A stretch of DNA of 64,000 bases from Methylopumilus sp009926035 (GCA_041165405.1 JBEANL010000002.1:1-64000), one strand, 5' to 3'; counted from the first letter of the stretch, positions 44,983 to 53,576 are shown. Program-made: numbers and translations. The notes: a model not told the origin generated them from the letters alone.

Positions 44983-45231
44983 ATGAAACAATGTACTTAC
45001 AATGTATTAGCTTTATTAGTTTTTGCTTTGTCTTTTTCTTATGTGCCTACAGCAGCATATGAATATCACTGCGTTTATGACGGCGTAACAACTTTCAATG
45101 TACCGATCTTCATATTTCAGCAAGTTTTTTTAGCGACTATTTTATTTATTATTGGTCGTTATAGTTTTAAAGATGGCAAGATGGTTTGTTGGATGTCATG
45201 CGGACATAAAAAAGACAAAAAGAAAAAATAA
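44983..45231 (+). CDS. Small membrane or secreted protein of unknown function
   Basis: An 82-residue protein with an N-terminal signal peptide or helix (about residues 6-26, NVLALLVFALSFSYVPTAAYE), a short Cys-containing stretch (YHCVYDG) and a second hydrophobic helix (about residues 44-62, FIFQQVFLATILFIIGRY). A tail follows with WMSCGHKKDKKKK. The CxxxG and SCGH cysteines and histidine could bind metal, but nothing identifies the family. It is divergent from the VIT transporter and converges directly on the next small gene, whose stop codon begins on the next base. Confidence 0.65.
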   Translation: MKQCTYNVLALLVFALSFSYVPTAAYEYHCVYDGVTTFNVPIFIFQQVFLATILFIIGRYSFKDGKMVCWMSCGHKKDKKKK

Positions 45232-45372
45232 TTAATCGAATTTAGCTTTATATTTAGGCTGCCTTTTAAACTTTGTTTTGTCTTTTTCAACTTTAGGTTT
45301 AAAAGGTAAGTCAGCACGAAAAAGTGCGTAATGTGTTTGAGAACGTAATTTAAGTTTTCGAATTTGCTTCAT
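45232..45372 (-). CDS. 46-residue basic protein, possibly ArfA-like
   Basis: An ATG at 45372 opens a 46-residue frame, MKQIRKLKLRSQTHYALF at the start and FKPKVEKDKTKFKRQPK in the second half. It lies 6 bp after marC on the same strand. It is strongly basic and without hydrophobic helices, as expected for an RNA or ribosome binder. The LFR and F-x-x-KVEK-x-K-x-x-x-KR pattern recalls the ribosome-rescue factor ArfA, but the KGKGSY core is missing, so this is a weak suggestion. It ends with a normal TAA and fills the whole gap between marC and the convergent gene. Confidence 0.5.
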   Translation of the reverse strand: MKQIRKLKLRSQTHYALFRADLPFKPKVEKDKTKFKRQPKYKAKFD

Positions 45373-45378
45373 AAAACA

Positions 45379-45993
45379 TTACGCAATAATATCTAACACG
45401 CCACGAGTAATAAATTCGATTGCCATAGATCCTAAAAGTAATCCCATGACGCGCGTGATAATTTTTGTGCCAACCGCACCGATCACTTTAGAAATATTTT
45501 CTGCAAAACTTAATGTCAGCCATATTAAAAGTGATACTGCTAAACATGGCAAAATAAGAAAGCTTTGATTAATCAAATTTGGGGCCTGATGTGCAGCAAT
45601 AATCATATTACTTATTGCTCCAGGCCCTGCCAATAGTGGAATGCTAAGCGGCACAAATGCAATTAATTCTTTTTCTGACTTATTATTTTGCGTAGATTCC
45701 ATAATTTGATTACGACCTAACATCATATAAATAGCCATAATCAAAAGCAGTACTCCGCCACAAATTTGAAAGCTTGGCATGCTGATGCCGAACATATTTA
45801 AAATTTTATCACCAAGAAAAAGTGAGACTACTAAGATGATGAAGACAGTTAAAGCTGTCATTTTTGCTACATTTTTTTTATTAATTTTCTTATGTTGGCT
45901 TGTTAAGCTTAAATAAATAGGTAAGCAACCTGGGGGATCAACAATTGCTATCATTGCAATGGTTGTTTTAATAATAAAAGTCCATTCAATCAT
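45379..45993 (-). CDS. MarC family integral membrane protein
   Basis: The 204 residues match the MarC/UPF0056 family: MIEWTFIIKTTIAMIAIVDPPGCLPIYLSLT in the first helix, FVPLSIPLLAGPGAISNMI in the central signature and a C-terminal LLLGSMAIEFITRGV. Six membrane helices are predicted. The family has no firmly established substrate; its former link to multidrug resistance in E. coli was not upheld. It is followed by the 46-residue basic gene. Confidence 0.9.
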   Translation of the reverse strand: MIEWTFIIKTTIAMIAIVDPPGCLPIYLSLTSQHKKINKKNVAKMTALTVFIILVVSLFLGDKILNMFGISMPSFQICGGVLLLIMAIYMMLGRNQIMESTQNNKSEKELIAFVPLSIPLLAGPGAISNMIIAAHQAPNLINQSFLILPCLAVSLLIWLTLSFAENISKVIGAVGTKIITRVMGLLLGSMAIEFITRGVLDIIA

Positions 45994-46062
45994 GATGTTT
46001 TCCTTGTTTAAAAAATGGAATAAAACTTAATGCAGTATTATTAATAGTAATAACTATAATTT

Positions 46063-46269
46063 CTACTTAAATACAAATTCTAGAATGATTTTGGCAATAT
46101 AACCCACAACACCCATCCAGAGTACACTTAAAAGCCAGATTGTCCCTTCTTTGCTTGCTTTACTTTATTTGGCAATACCATACACAATAAAAAACATAAA
46201 TAAAATAAGTCCACCAATCATAAATGGAGTCCCGGCTTCAATTAAAGCTTCGATTTCATTAGAAGCCAT
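46063..46269 (-). pseudogene. DUF2788-type small membrane protein gene broken by an in-frame stop
   Basis: From ATG 46269 the frame reads 34 residues (MASNEIEALIEAGTPFMIGG, then a hydrophobic helix ending YGIAK), meets TAA at 46165-46167, and continues in the same frame for 33 more residues (SKASKEGTIWLLSVLWMGVVG, helix, then EFVFK and TAG). Read through, the 67 or so residues look like a two-helix DUF2788 protein, with SKA-x-K after the first helix as in that family. One base change at the first position of a sense codon (for example CAA, GAA or AAA to TAA) explains the break. It occupies the marC-ccoI gap. Confidence 0.65.
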
Positions 46270-46288
46270 AATTTTTTACAAAAATGAT

Positions 46289-46302
46289 TTGAGATAGATC
46301 AA
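46289..46302. promoter_or_regulatory. FNR-type operator upstream of ccoI
   Basis: TTGAGATAGATCAA matches the FNR palindrome TTGAT-N4-ATCAA at 9 of 10 positions. A -10-like TAAATT at 46323-46328 lies about 30 bp downstream of its centre, close to the spacing of an FNR-activated class II promoter reading into ccoI. The same site is also upstream of the broken DUF2788 gene. Confidence 0.7.
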
Positions 46303-46375
46303 TGATAATTGATTTCTATTCATAAATTACGAATTCATTGATACCTTTAAAATAAAACAACTCTATAATTCAAAA

Positions 46376-48661
46376 ATGAACATTCCAATCAAAAGTATTT
46401 CCATTCAAGATGGTTTAAAAAAAAGTGCTTTGTCTCTCGAATCCAGTGATTGGAAAGCATTAGATACTATTGATGAATGGTCTCATTTTAGTCAAAGCAC
46501 AAATAAAAATGACACACGATGGGAATCGTACATTGTCATCGAAGGCATGCACTGTGCAGCATGTGCTTTTAAAGTAGAAAACGCACTAAAGCCTTTATCA
46601 GGGGTTATTGAAACTACGGTTAATGCAACTTCAGGACATGCCAAAATTATTTGGCAATCTAACCTTATTAAACCATCTCAATGGGCAAGTGGTATTTATA
46701 AGGCTGGATATAAAGCTTTTCCAGCCAGCGATTTATTGCATCAGGATGAGCGTAAAAAAACACAACGACAAGCTTTATGGCGACTTTTAGTTGCCGGATT
46801 TTGCATGATGCAAGTCATGATGTTCTCAGTGCCCACTTATATGGCTAATCCTGGAGAAATGACAAGCAACATGAAGGGTTTAATGGAGTGGGCAAGTTGG
46901 GTCATTACATTACCTGTGATGTTATTTTCATGTGGGCCTTTTTTTAAAAGCGCACTTTATGATTTAAAAACAAAACAAATCAGCATGGACATGCCGGTAT
47001 CGCTAGGTATTTTGATTATGTTTATTGTAAGCACTGCAGCAACTTTTGATCCAAATAGCTTACTTGGTGAAGAAGTTTATTTTGATTCACTCACTATGTT
47101 TGTATTTTTTCTTTTAACAGGACGATGGATTGAATTAAAAATGCGTGATAAAACAGCAGGCGCCCTTGATGTATTGATGAGGCGAATGCCTCGTATAGTC
47201 AATCGAGTGAATCCTGATGGCACTATTGAAAAATTACCTGCCAATCTTCTTCAAGTTGGCGATACAGTTGAAGTGAAACCTGGAGAAGCTTTTCCTGCGG
47301 ATGGGCAAATTGTAATGGGTTCGACAAATGCTGATGAAGCATTATTAACAGGAGAATCTGCCGCTATTAGAAAATCTATTCACGCAAAAATTATTGCGGG
47401 CAGCTTTAATTTAACCAATCCTGTACATATGCAAGTTGAACTTGTAGGACAAGAAACGCGCTATGCCAAAATTGTGCGTTTGATGGAAAAAGCATCTACT
47501 GATAAACCACGTTTAGCTTTAATGGCAGATCGTATTGCTAAACATTTTTTATGGATTGTGATTTTATTAGCTTTAAGTGTAGCTATTTATTTTTGGCAGT
47601 TTGATCACACCAAAGCTATTGTTGCAGCCGTCGCTGTATTGATTGTGACGTGCCCATGTGCGCTCTCTCTTGCAACACCTGCAGCGATGTTAAGTATATC
47701 GGGCTTTTTAGCAAGACAAGGTATCTTAGTGCAAAAAATGCAAGCACTTGAAGCTTTAACGCAAATTAATACAGTAGTATTTGATAAGACAGGTACATTA
47801 ACCAATGATCAAATTTTTATTGAAAAAATATTTACTAATAAAAAAATCACTGAGAAAGAAGCTTTAGTCATTGCGTCTTCATTATCTGCTTCTTCTCTTC
47901 ATCCCGTCTCTAGAGCTTTTATAAAAGCTGGTGAGATTGATCTATCCTTGAAAATTAAAAAGATAGAAGAAATCAGTGGCGGCGGATTATTAGCCAAAAC
48001 ATCTTTGGGAGTTTTTAAATTAGGGTCACTAGCTTTTTGTAGATTAAAAGGCAATGAATTTGATCATTTAGAAGAAGAGCAATTACAAGTACATTTAATG
48101 CATGACGATGATTGGGTGGCAAGTTTCATGATGACAGAGTCGATTAAAGAAGATGCACTTCAATCGATTAAGAAACTTAAACAACATCATTTAAATATTC
48201 AAATTTTATCAGGGGATAAATTGTCATCTGTTAAAAGAGTGGCGGATCAATTATCTATACAAAACATCAAAGGCCAATGTTCTCCCGAAGATAAATTAAG
48301 ACATATTCAATTACTTCAATCACAACATTCGAAAGTACTTATGGTAGGTGACGGATTAAATGATGGGCCTGTATTAGCTTTTGCCCATGCCTCCATTGCA
48401 CTTGGTCAAGGTGCACCCCTATCTCAAGCACAATCAGATTTTATTATTTTAAAAGGTGAGCTTCGTCTTATTCCTCAATTGATAGAAGAGGCTAAACGCA
48501 CGATGAAAATTATTAAGCAAAATCTAGTTTGGGCAGCTTTATATAACTTGATTTGTATTCCTTTAGCTGTGATGGGATTTTTACCAGCATGGCTAGCTGG
48601 ATTAGGTATGGCATTGAGCTCGCTTTTGGTCATTTTGAATGCAGCACGATTAGCCTTTTAA
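46376..48661 (+). CDS. ccoI: Copper-translocating P-type ATPase for cbb3 oxidase assembly (CcoI/FixI)
   Basis: Copper-exporting P1B ATPase needed to metallate the CcoN active site. The 761 residues have an unusual N-terminal extension before a heavy-metal-associated domain with GMHCAAC (Cys60, Cys63). The protein has eight membrane helices, the CPC metal-binding motif near residue 426, DKTGTLT with the phosphorylated aspartate near residue 470, and the hinge VGDGLNDGPVL. Followed by ccoS and ccoN, which selects CcoI over the general copper exporter CopA. An FNR site precedes it. Confidence 0.95.
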   Translation: MNIPIKSISIQDGLKKSALSLESSDWKALDTIDEWSHFSQSTNKNDTRWESYIVIEGMHCAACAFKVENALKPLSGVIETTVNATSGHAKIIWQSNLIKPSQWASGIYKAGYKAFPASDLLHQDERKKTQRQALWRLLVAGFCMMQVMMFSVPTYMANPGEMTSNMKGLMEWASWVITLPVMLFSCGPFFKSALYDLKTKQISMDMPVSLGILIMFIVSTAATFDPNSLLGEEVYFDSLTMFVFFLLTGRWIELKMRDKTAGALDVLMRRMPRIVNRVNPDGTIEKLPANLLQVGDTVEVKPGEAFPADGQIVMGSTNADEALLTGESAAIRKSIHAKIIAGSFNLTNPVHMQVELVGQETRYAKIVRLMEKASTDKPRLALMADRIAKHFLWIVILLALSVAIYFWQFDHTKAIVAAVAVLIVTCPCALSLATPAAMLSISGFLARQGILVQKMQALEALTQINTVVFDKTGTLTNDQIFIEKIFTNKKITEKEALVIASSLSASSLHPVSRAFIKAGEIDLSLKIKKIEEISGGGLLAKTSLGVFKLGSLAFCRLKGNEFDHLEEEQLQVHLMHDDDWVASFMMTESIKEDALQSIKKLKQHHLNIQILSGDKLSSVKRVADQLSIQNIKGQCSPEDKLRHIQLLQSQHSKVLMVGDGLNDGPVLAFAHASIALGQGAPLSQAQSDFIILKGELRLIPQLIEEAKRTMKIIKQNLVWAALYNLICIPLAVMGFLPAWLAGLGMALSSLLVILNAARLAF

Positions 48662-48690
48662 CCTGAACTAAAAGACTTATACTTAAAATT

Positions 48691-48828
48691 ATGGATATTC
48701 TTTATTTATTAGTGCCTTTTTCCGTCATCTTAGTGCTTGTTATTCTTGTAGGTCTTTGGTGGGCAGTTCATAGCGGACAGTTTGAAGATACCGAAAAAGA
48801 AGGCGAACGTATTTTGCACGACGATTGA
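48691..48828 (+). CDS. ccoS: cbb3-type cytochrome oxidase maturation protein CcoS
   Basis: A 45-residue protein, MDILYLLVPFSVILVLVILVGLW at the start with one membrane helix, then the family-typical WWAVHSGQFEDTEKEGERIL. CcoS is required for insertion of haem and copper into CcoN. It starts 29 bp after ccoI and leads to ccoN, the usual ccoI-ccoS-ccoN order. Its stop codon lies inside an FNR-type operator. Confidence 0.96.
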   Translation: MDILYLLVPFSVILVLVILVGLWWAVHSGQFEDTEKEGERILHDD

Positions 48829-48838
48829 TCTAAGTCAA
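48825..48838. promoter_or_regulatory. FNR-type operator upstream of ccoN, overlapping the ccoS stop codon
   Basis: TTGATCTAAGTCAA matches the FNR palindrome at 9 of 10 positions. Its centre is about 105 bp before the ccoN start. The TGA of ccoS is part of the left half-site. No convincing -10 lies at the class II distance, so the promoter geometry is open. Confidence 0.65.
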
Positions 48839-48936
48839 ATCCCCATTCTCCAAAGTTTGAGAAACTCATGTATGAATCAATGTGCTATTAGGCACAAAAT
48901 CAGATTTTTAAGTAAGTATTCGTTTTAGGGGAAGAT

Positions 48937-50370
48937 ATGAACGCGAAAGCAAATTTATCCACGATTTATGATGATGGTGTCATAAGACAATTTTCAATCA
49001 TGGCAGTGGTTTGGGGTGTTGTGGGCATGCTGGTGGGTGTAGTGATTGCAGCACAACTTGTATGGCCAGAACTTAACTTAGGGCTTCCTTGGACTTCATT
49101 TGGTCGCCTTCGTCCGCTTCATACCAATGCGGTAATTTTTGCTTTTGGTGGATCGGCTCTTTTTGCTTCTTCTTATTATGTCGTACAAAGAACCTGTCAA
49201 ACTCGTTTGTTTGCTGGCAAATTGGCTTCTTTTACTTTCTGGGGCTGGCAAGCCGTCATCTTAGCAGCGGCTATTTCTCTTCCTTTAGGTTATACATCTG
49301 GTAAAGAGTATGCAGAACTTGAATGGCCGATTGATATTTTGATCGCTATTGTTTGGGTGTCTTATGCCATCGTATTTTTTGGCACGATTGCAAAAAGAAA
49401 AATTAAACATATTTACGTTGCAAATTGGTTCTATGGCGCATTCATTATCACTGTGGCATTACTTCATATTGTAAATAGTGCCGAGATCCCTGCAGGCTTT
49501 ATGAAATCTTATTCAGCTTATGCGGGCGTTCAAGATGCCATGGTGCAATGGTGGTATGGCCATAATGCAGTAGGCTTTTTCTTAACAGCTGGCTTCTTGG
49601 GCATGATGTATTACTTTGTGCCAAAACAAGCCGAGCGTCCTGTGTATTCATATAGTTTATCGATCGTTCACTTTTGGGCACTTATTTTTACTTATATGTG
49701 GGCAGGACCTCATCACCTTCATTACACAGCATTACCTGATTGGGTATCTTCATTGGGCATGGTGTTCTCACTTATTTTACTTGCACCAAGCTGGGGTGGC
49801 ATGATCAACGGCATCATGACGCTTTCAGGCGCTTGGCATAAATTACGTACCGATCCAATTCTAAGATTCTTAATTGTTTCTTTATCTTTTTACGGCATGA
49901 GTACTTTTGAAGGTCCGATGATGTCAATTAAAACAGTGAATGCCTTATCTCACTATACGGATTGGACTGTAGGCCATGTGCATTCAGGTGCACTTGGTTG
50001 GGTCGGCTTAGTGTCTATGGGCACTCTTTATTTCTTAGTGCCTCGATTATTTGGCCAAAAACAAATGTATAGCATGAAAGCGATTGAGCTTCATTTCTGG
50101 ATGGCCACTATAGGGATTGTGCTCTACATCACAGCGCTTTGGATCTCAGGTGTGATGGAGGGTCTCATGTGGAGAGCAATAAATCAAGATGGCACTTTAG
50201 CTTATACATTTATTGAATCAGTAAAAGCAAAACATCCTTATTACATTATTCGATTATTAGGTGGACTTCTCTACCTCGGCAGTATGTTAGTGATGTTATG
50301 GAATGTCATTAAGACAGCTACTCATGGTAAACCAATAAGTATTTTAATTCCTGCTGTTAAAGCACACTAA
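48937..50370 (+). CDS. ccoN: cbb3-type cytochrome c oxidase subunit I (CcoN)
   Basis: Catalytic subunit of the high-affinity oxidase, holding haem b and the haem b3-CuB centre. The 477 residues have about twelve membrane helices and the conserved histidines in RPLHTNAVIFAFG, WWYGHNAVGFFLTAG, SIVHFWALIF, AGPHHLHYTALPDW and WTVGHVHSGALGW. The start MNAKANLSTIYDDGVIRQFS follows a GGGGAAG ribosome-binding site. CcoN and CcoO are separate genes, not fused. This enzyme allows respiration at low oxygen. Confidence 0.98.
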   Translation: MNAKANLSTIYDDGVIRQFSIMAVVWGVVGMLVGVVIAAQLVWPELNLGLPWTSFGRLRPLHTNAVIFAFGGSALFASSYYVVQRTCQTRLFAGKLASFTFWGWQAVILAAAISLPLGYTSGKEYAELEWPIDILIAIVWVSYAIVFFGTIAKRKIKHIYVANWFYGAFIITVALLHIVNSAEIPAGFMKSYSAYAGVQDAMVQWWYGHNAVGFFLTAGFLGMMYYFVPKQAERPVYSYSLSIVHFWALIFTYMWAGPHHLHYTALPDWVSSLGMVFSLILLAPSWGGMINGIMTLSGAWHKLRTDPILRFLIVSLSFYGMSTFEGPMMSIKTVNALSHYTDWTVGHVHSGALGWVGLVSMGTLYFLVPRLFGQKQMYSMKAIELHFWMATIGIVLYITALWISGVMEGLMWRAINQDGTLAYTFIESVKAKHPYYIIRLLGGLLYLGSMLVMLWNVIKTATHGKPISILIPAVKAH

Positions 50371-50381
50371 GGGAAAAGAAA

Positions 50382-51023
50382 ATGGCAAAAGAAAATAAAA
50401 AATTAGATAAAAAAAATTCAGGATTTAGTCACGAGACGATTGAAACAAATAGTTTTCTCATGATTATTTTGATTTTGATTACAGTCGCTTTTGGCGGCAT
50501 TGTAGAAATTGTCCCGCTCTTCTATCAAAAGTCAACGACTGAACCCATTAAAGGTATGCAGCCATACACAGCAGTGCAACTCATGGGGCGAGATGTGTAT
50601 CTTCGTGAAGGTTGTTATAACTGCCACTCACAAATGATTCGCCCATTTCGTGCTGAAACACTGCGTTACGGACATTATTCAGTCGCAGGTGAATTTGTCT
50701 ATGATCATCCATTTCAATGGGGCAGTAAAAGAACAGGTCCCGATTTAGCTCGTGTAGGTGGACGCTACAGCGATGAATGGCATCGACTACATTTAAATAA
50801 TCCAGGAGATGTGGTGCCTGAGTCTATTATGCCAGCTTATCCATGGCTTGAAAAAACAGAAGTGGATTCAACAGTTGTACGACAAAGAATGAAAGCATTA
50901 AGAATTGTAGGTGTGCCTTATAGTGATGAAGACATCAAAGGCGCTTCTGATGCAGTGAAAGGTAAAACAGAACTTGATGCATTAATTAGTTATTTACAAG
51001 TACTTGGTACAAATATTAAATAA
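50382..51023 (+). CDS. ccoO: cbb3-type cytochrome c oxidase subunit II (CcoO)
   Basis: Membrane-anchored monohaem cytochrome c, 213 residues. One N-terminal membrane segment (about residues 24-45) precedes the haem-binding motif CYNCHSQMIRPFRAE near residue 80; the axial methionine is probably in ESIMPAYPWL. It passes electrons from CcoP to CcoN. It follows ccoN by 11 bp. Confidence 0.98.
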   Translation: MAKENKKLDKKNSGFSHETIETNSFLMIILILITVAFGGIVEIVPLFYQKSTTEPIKGMQPYTAVQLMGRDVYLREGCYNCHSQMIRPFRAETLRYGHYSVAGEFVYDHPFQWGSKRTGPDLARVGGRYSDEWHRLHLNNPGDVVPESIMPAYPWLEKTEVDSTVVRQRMKALRIVGVPYSDEDIKGASDAVKGKTELDALISYLQVLGTNIK

Positions 51024-51035
51024 ATAAGGACGCTC

Positions 51036-51224
51036 GTGGATATCAATGATTTAAGATCAATTGCAACAGTAGGGAGTTTTGTTGTATTTGTATCTATTCT
51101 TATTTGGGCTTGGAATAAAAGAAAGAGTCGAGATTTTAAAGAGGCTGCAAATTTGCCATTTGCTGAGGATGCAAAAGTCGCAAGACATAAAAAAATAATT
51201 GCTAAAAAAGGTAAAAGAAAATGA
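51036..51224 (+). CDS. ccoQ: cbb3-type oxidase subunit IV (CcoQ)
   Basis: Small stabilising subunit, 62 residues with a GTG start after an AAGGA ribosome-binding site. It has one membrane helix (about residues 10-27) and the family-typical WAWNKRKSRDFKEAANLPF, followed by a basic tail. It overlaps ccoP by 4 bp. Confidence 0.95.
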   Translation: MDINDLRSIATVGSFVVFVSILIWAWNKRKSRDFKEAANLPFAEDAKVARHKKIIAKKGKRK

Positions 51225-52123
51225 ATGATTTTATAAATGATTTTTGGCCAATACTTATTAACGTGATATCGCTTGGCGGTATTTTAGGATGTGTATTACT
51301 TTTATGGAAAACAAGCAAAATTAAAGTAACAAAAAGCAAAGATGGCACGAGTGGCCATGTATGGGATGAAGATCTTAAAGAGATGAATAATCCTTTACCT
51401 TTATGGTGGGTGCGTTTATTTGTAATCACGATTGTATTCGGATTGGTTTATTTATCTTTATATCCAGGACTCGGTCGCTATGACGGTCAGCTTGGCTGGA
51501 CTAAAAATAAACAATATGACAAAGAAATAGCCGAAGCTAACAAAGCGCTCGAACCTATTTATGCAAAATATGCTGCAATGTCGATTGAAAATCTATCAAA
51601 GAATGAAGATGCTAAAGGTATTGGTCAGCGCTTATTTTTAAATAATTGCGCACAATGTCATGGTTCAGATGCGAGAGGTACAAGAGGGTTTCCAAACTTA
51701 ACAGATCACGATTGGCTTTATGGTGGATCACCAGAAAAAATTAAAGAGACTATTGTGAATGGCCGTAACGGTGAAATGCCTCCAATGGCTGCAGCTATTG
51801 GCAATGAGGAAGAGATTAAAAATGTAGCAAATTATGTTTTAAGTTTATCCAATAGCCAGCATGATACAAAACGTGCTGAATTAGGAAAAACAAAATTCAC
51901 AACAATTTGCGCTGCATGTCATGGAGCTGATGGTAAAGGTAATCAACTTGTAGGCGCACCTGATTTAACAGACAATATTTGGTTACATGGTGCTGGCGAA
52001 GCAAATATCATTAAACGTATTCATGAAGGTAAAACAAATCAAATGCCATCATGGCAAGCTAAATTTACACCAGAACAAATTCATGTGCTTGCAAGTTATG
52101 TTTGGAGTATGTCAAATCATTAA
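51221..52123 (+). CDS. ccoP: cbb3-type cytochrome c oxidase subunit III (CcoP)
   Basis: Dihaem cytochrome c of 300 residues. The N-terminal membrane segment and the conserved KDGTSGHVWDEDLKEMNNPLPLWW stretch are at about residues 40-65; a second membrane helix follows. Two haem-binding motifs, CAQCH near residue 143 and CAACH near residue 231, lie in duplicated cytochrome c domains. It is the entry point for electrons from periplasmic cytochrome c. Confidence 0.98.
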   Translation: MNDFINDFWPILINVISLGGILGCVLLLWKTSKIKVTKSKDGTSGHVWDEDLKEMNNPLPLWWVRLFVITIVFGLVYLSLYPGLGRYDGQLGWTKNKQYDKEIAEANKALEPIYAKYAAMSIENLSKNEDAKGIGQRLFLNNCAQCHGSDARGTRGFPNLTDHDWLYGGSPEKIKETIVNGRNGEMPPMAAAIGNEEEIKNVANYVLSLSNSQHDTKRAELGKTKFTTICAACHGADGKGNQLVGAPDLTDNIWLHGAGEANIIKRIHEGKTNQMPSWQAKFTPEQIHVLASYVWSMSNH

Positions 52124-52141
52124 TTTCTTAGCAGCACTCTA

Positions 52142-53566
52142 ATGAGTACATTTGAATCGAATAGACCTTTTCCAAAAGAAGAGGTCATTTCACTATACAA
52201 GTCACAAGGAAAAATTCAACCAAGAGGTGTCGAAGGTTATTTCTCAAAACTTCGCTGGCTTATGGTGTGGCTTACACAAATTTATTTTTATGGTATGCCT
52301 TGGATACAATGGGGCGGTCGCCAAGCACTTCTGTTTGATTTAGACGGCAAGCGTTTTTATATTTATGGATTGGTTTTATATCCGCAAGATCTTATTTACC
52401 TCACTGCAATTTTGATTATCTCAGCATTATCTTTATTTCTTTTTACAGCTATAGCAGGGAGATTATGGTGCGGGTTTACATGCCCCCAAACCGTTTATAC
52501 AGAAATCTTTATGTGGATTGAATCGAAGATCGAAGGCAATCACATGGCAAGAAAGAAATTAGATGATATGCCATGGGCACCTAAAAAATTTGGTATTCGT
52601 TCGACCAAACATTTTGTATGGTTACTTTTTGCATTCTGGACTGGATTTACTTTTGTAGGTTATTTCACGCCCATCAGAGATCTCTTTATTGAAGTGAAGT
52701 ATCTCTCAACAGGACCGTGGGAAACTTTTTGGTTGTGTTTTTATACTTTTGCAACATATGGCAATGCAGGCTTTATGCGTGAACAAGTATGTAAATACAT
52801 GTGCCCATACGCAAGATTTCAAAGTGCAATGTTTGATAAAGATACATTGATTGTTAGTTATGACAAAGAACGCGGCGAGTCTAGAGGAGGTAGATCATCA
52901 CATGCTAATCATCAAGCACTTGGCGATTGTATTGATTGTCATATTTGTATGCAGGTATGTCCAACAGGGATTGATATTCGTGAAGGACTTCAATATGAAT
53001 GTATAAGTTGTGGTGCTTGTGCCGATGCGTGCGATTCAGTCATGGATAAAGTGGGCTATGCACAAGGACTTATAAAGTTTACAACAGAAAATGCCTTAAT
53101 TAATCGATGGACTAAACAGGAAATGATTAAGCGTATTTTTAGAGTGCGCATACTTATATATGGCCTCATTTTGACAACTATTATTGGCGGTGTTTTATGG
53201 AGCCTTACGTTTAGAAATTCTTTTAGAATTGATGTAGTGAGAGATCGTGGTGTCATGGCGAGATTGGTAGATGGAGGCATGCTTGAAAATGTATATCGAT
53301 TAAATATTATGAATGCCCTCGAAGAAGGGCAGCATTATAAAATTTATGTAGAAGGTCTAAATAACATCGTTGTTGATTCGGATAATTTAGAGCCAAACAA
53401 AACAATTACCATTAAAGCTACTGAATCACGATGGGTGCCTGTAAGAGTTCAAATTCCAGATGGCGTTGTAAAATCAGGCTCTCATAAAATTATGTTTAGA
53501 ATAGAGTCAGAAGAAACGCATGAGATCGTCAAAGAAAAGTCGACATTTATTGTGCCGAGAAATTAA
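52142..53566 (+). CDS. ccoG: Cytochrome c oxidase accessory protein CcoG (FixG/RdxA)
   Basis: Membrane iron-sulfur protein of the cbb3 assembly system, reported as a cupric reductase. The 474 residues have about five membrane helices and cysteines in CGFTCPQTVYTE and CKYMCPYARFQ. Two ferredoxin-like [4Fe-4S] motifs follow in CIDCHICMQVCP and CISCGACADACD (about residues 260-300). A C-terminal periplasmic immunoglobulin-like domain is seen. It starts 18 bp after ccoP. Confidence 0.97.
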   Translation: MSTFESNRPFPKEEVISLYKSQGKIQPRGVEGYFSKLRWLMVWLTQIYFYGMPWIQWGGRQALLFDLDGKRFYIYGLVLYPQDLIYLTAILIISALSLFLFTAIAGRLWCGFTCPQTVYTEIFMWIESKIEGNHMARKKLDDMPWAPKKFGIRSTKHFVWLLFAFWTGFTFVGYFTPIRDLFIEVKYLSTGPWETFWLCFYTFATYGNAGFMREQVCKYMCPYARFQSAMFDKDTLIVSYDKERGESRGGRSSHANHQALGDCIDCHICMQVCPTGIDIREGLQYECISCGACADACDSVMDKVGYAQGLIKFTTENALINRWTKQEMIKRIFRVRILIYGLILTTIIGGVLWSLTFRNSFRIDVVRDRGVMARLVDGGMLENVYRLNIMNALEEGQHYKIYVEGLNNIVVDSDNLEPNKTITIKATESRWVPVRVQIPDGVVKSGSHKIMFRIESEETHEIVKEKSTFIVPRN

Positions 53567-53576
53567 GGATAAAAAA

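Noticed and set aside
46165..46167. In-frame stop in the DUF2788 gene as a recoded amino acid
   Set aside because: The codon is TAA, not the TGA used for selenocysteine. No recoding structure is evident and other genes in the window use TAA as a normal stop.
48856..48870. TTTGAGAAACTCATG upstream of ccoN as an additional FNR site
   Set aside because: The right half-site does not match ATCAA, so the symmetry is poor. The better site is at 48825-48838.
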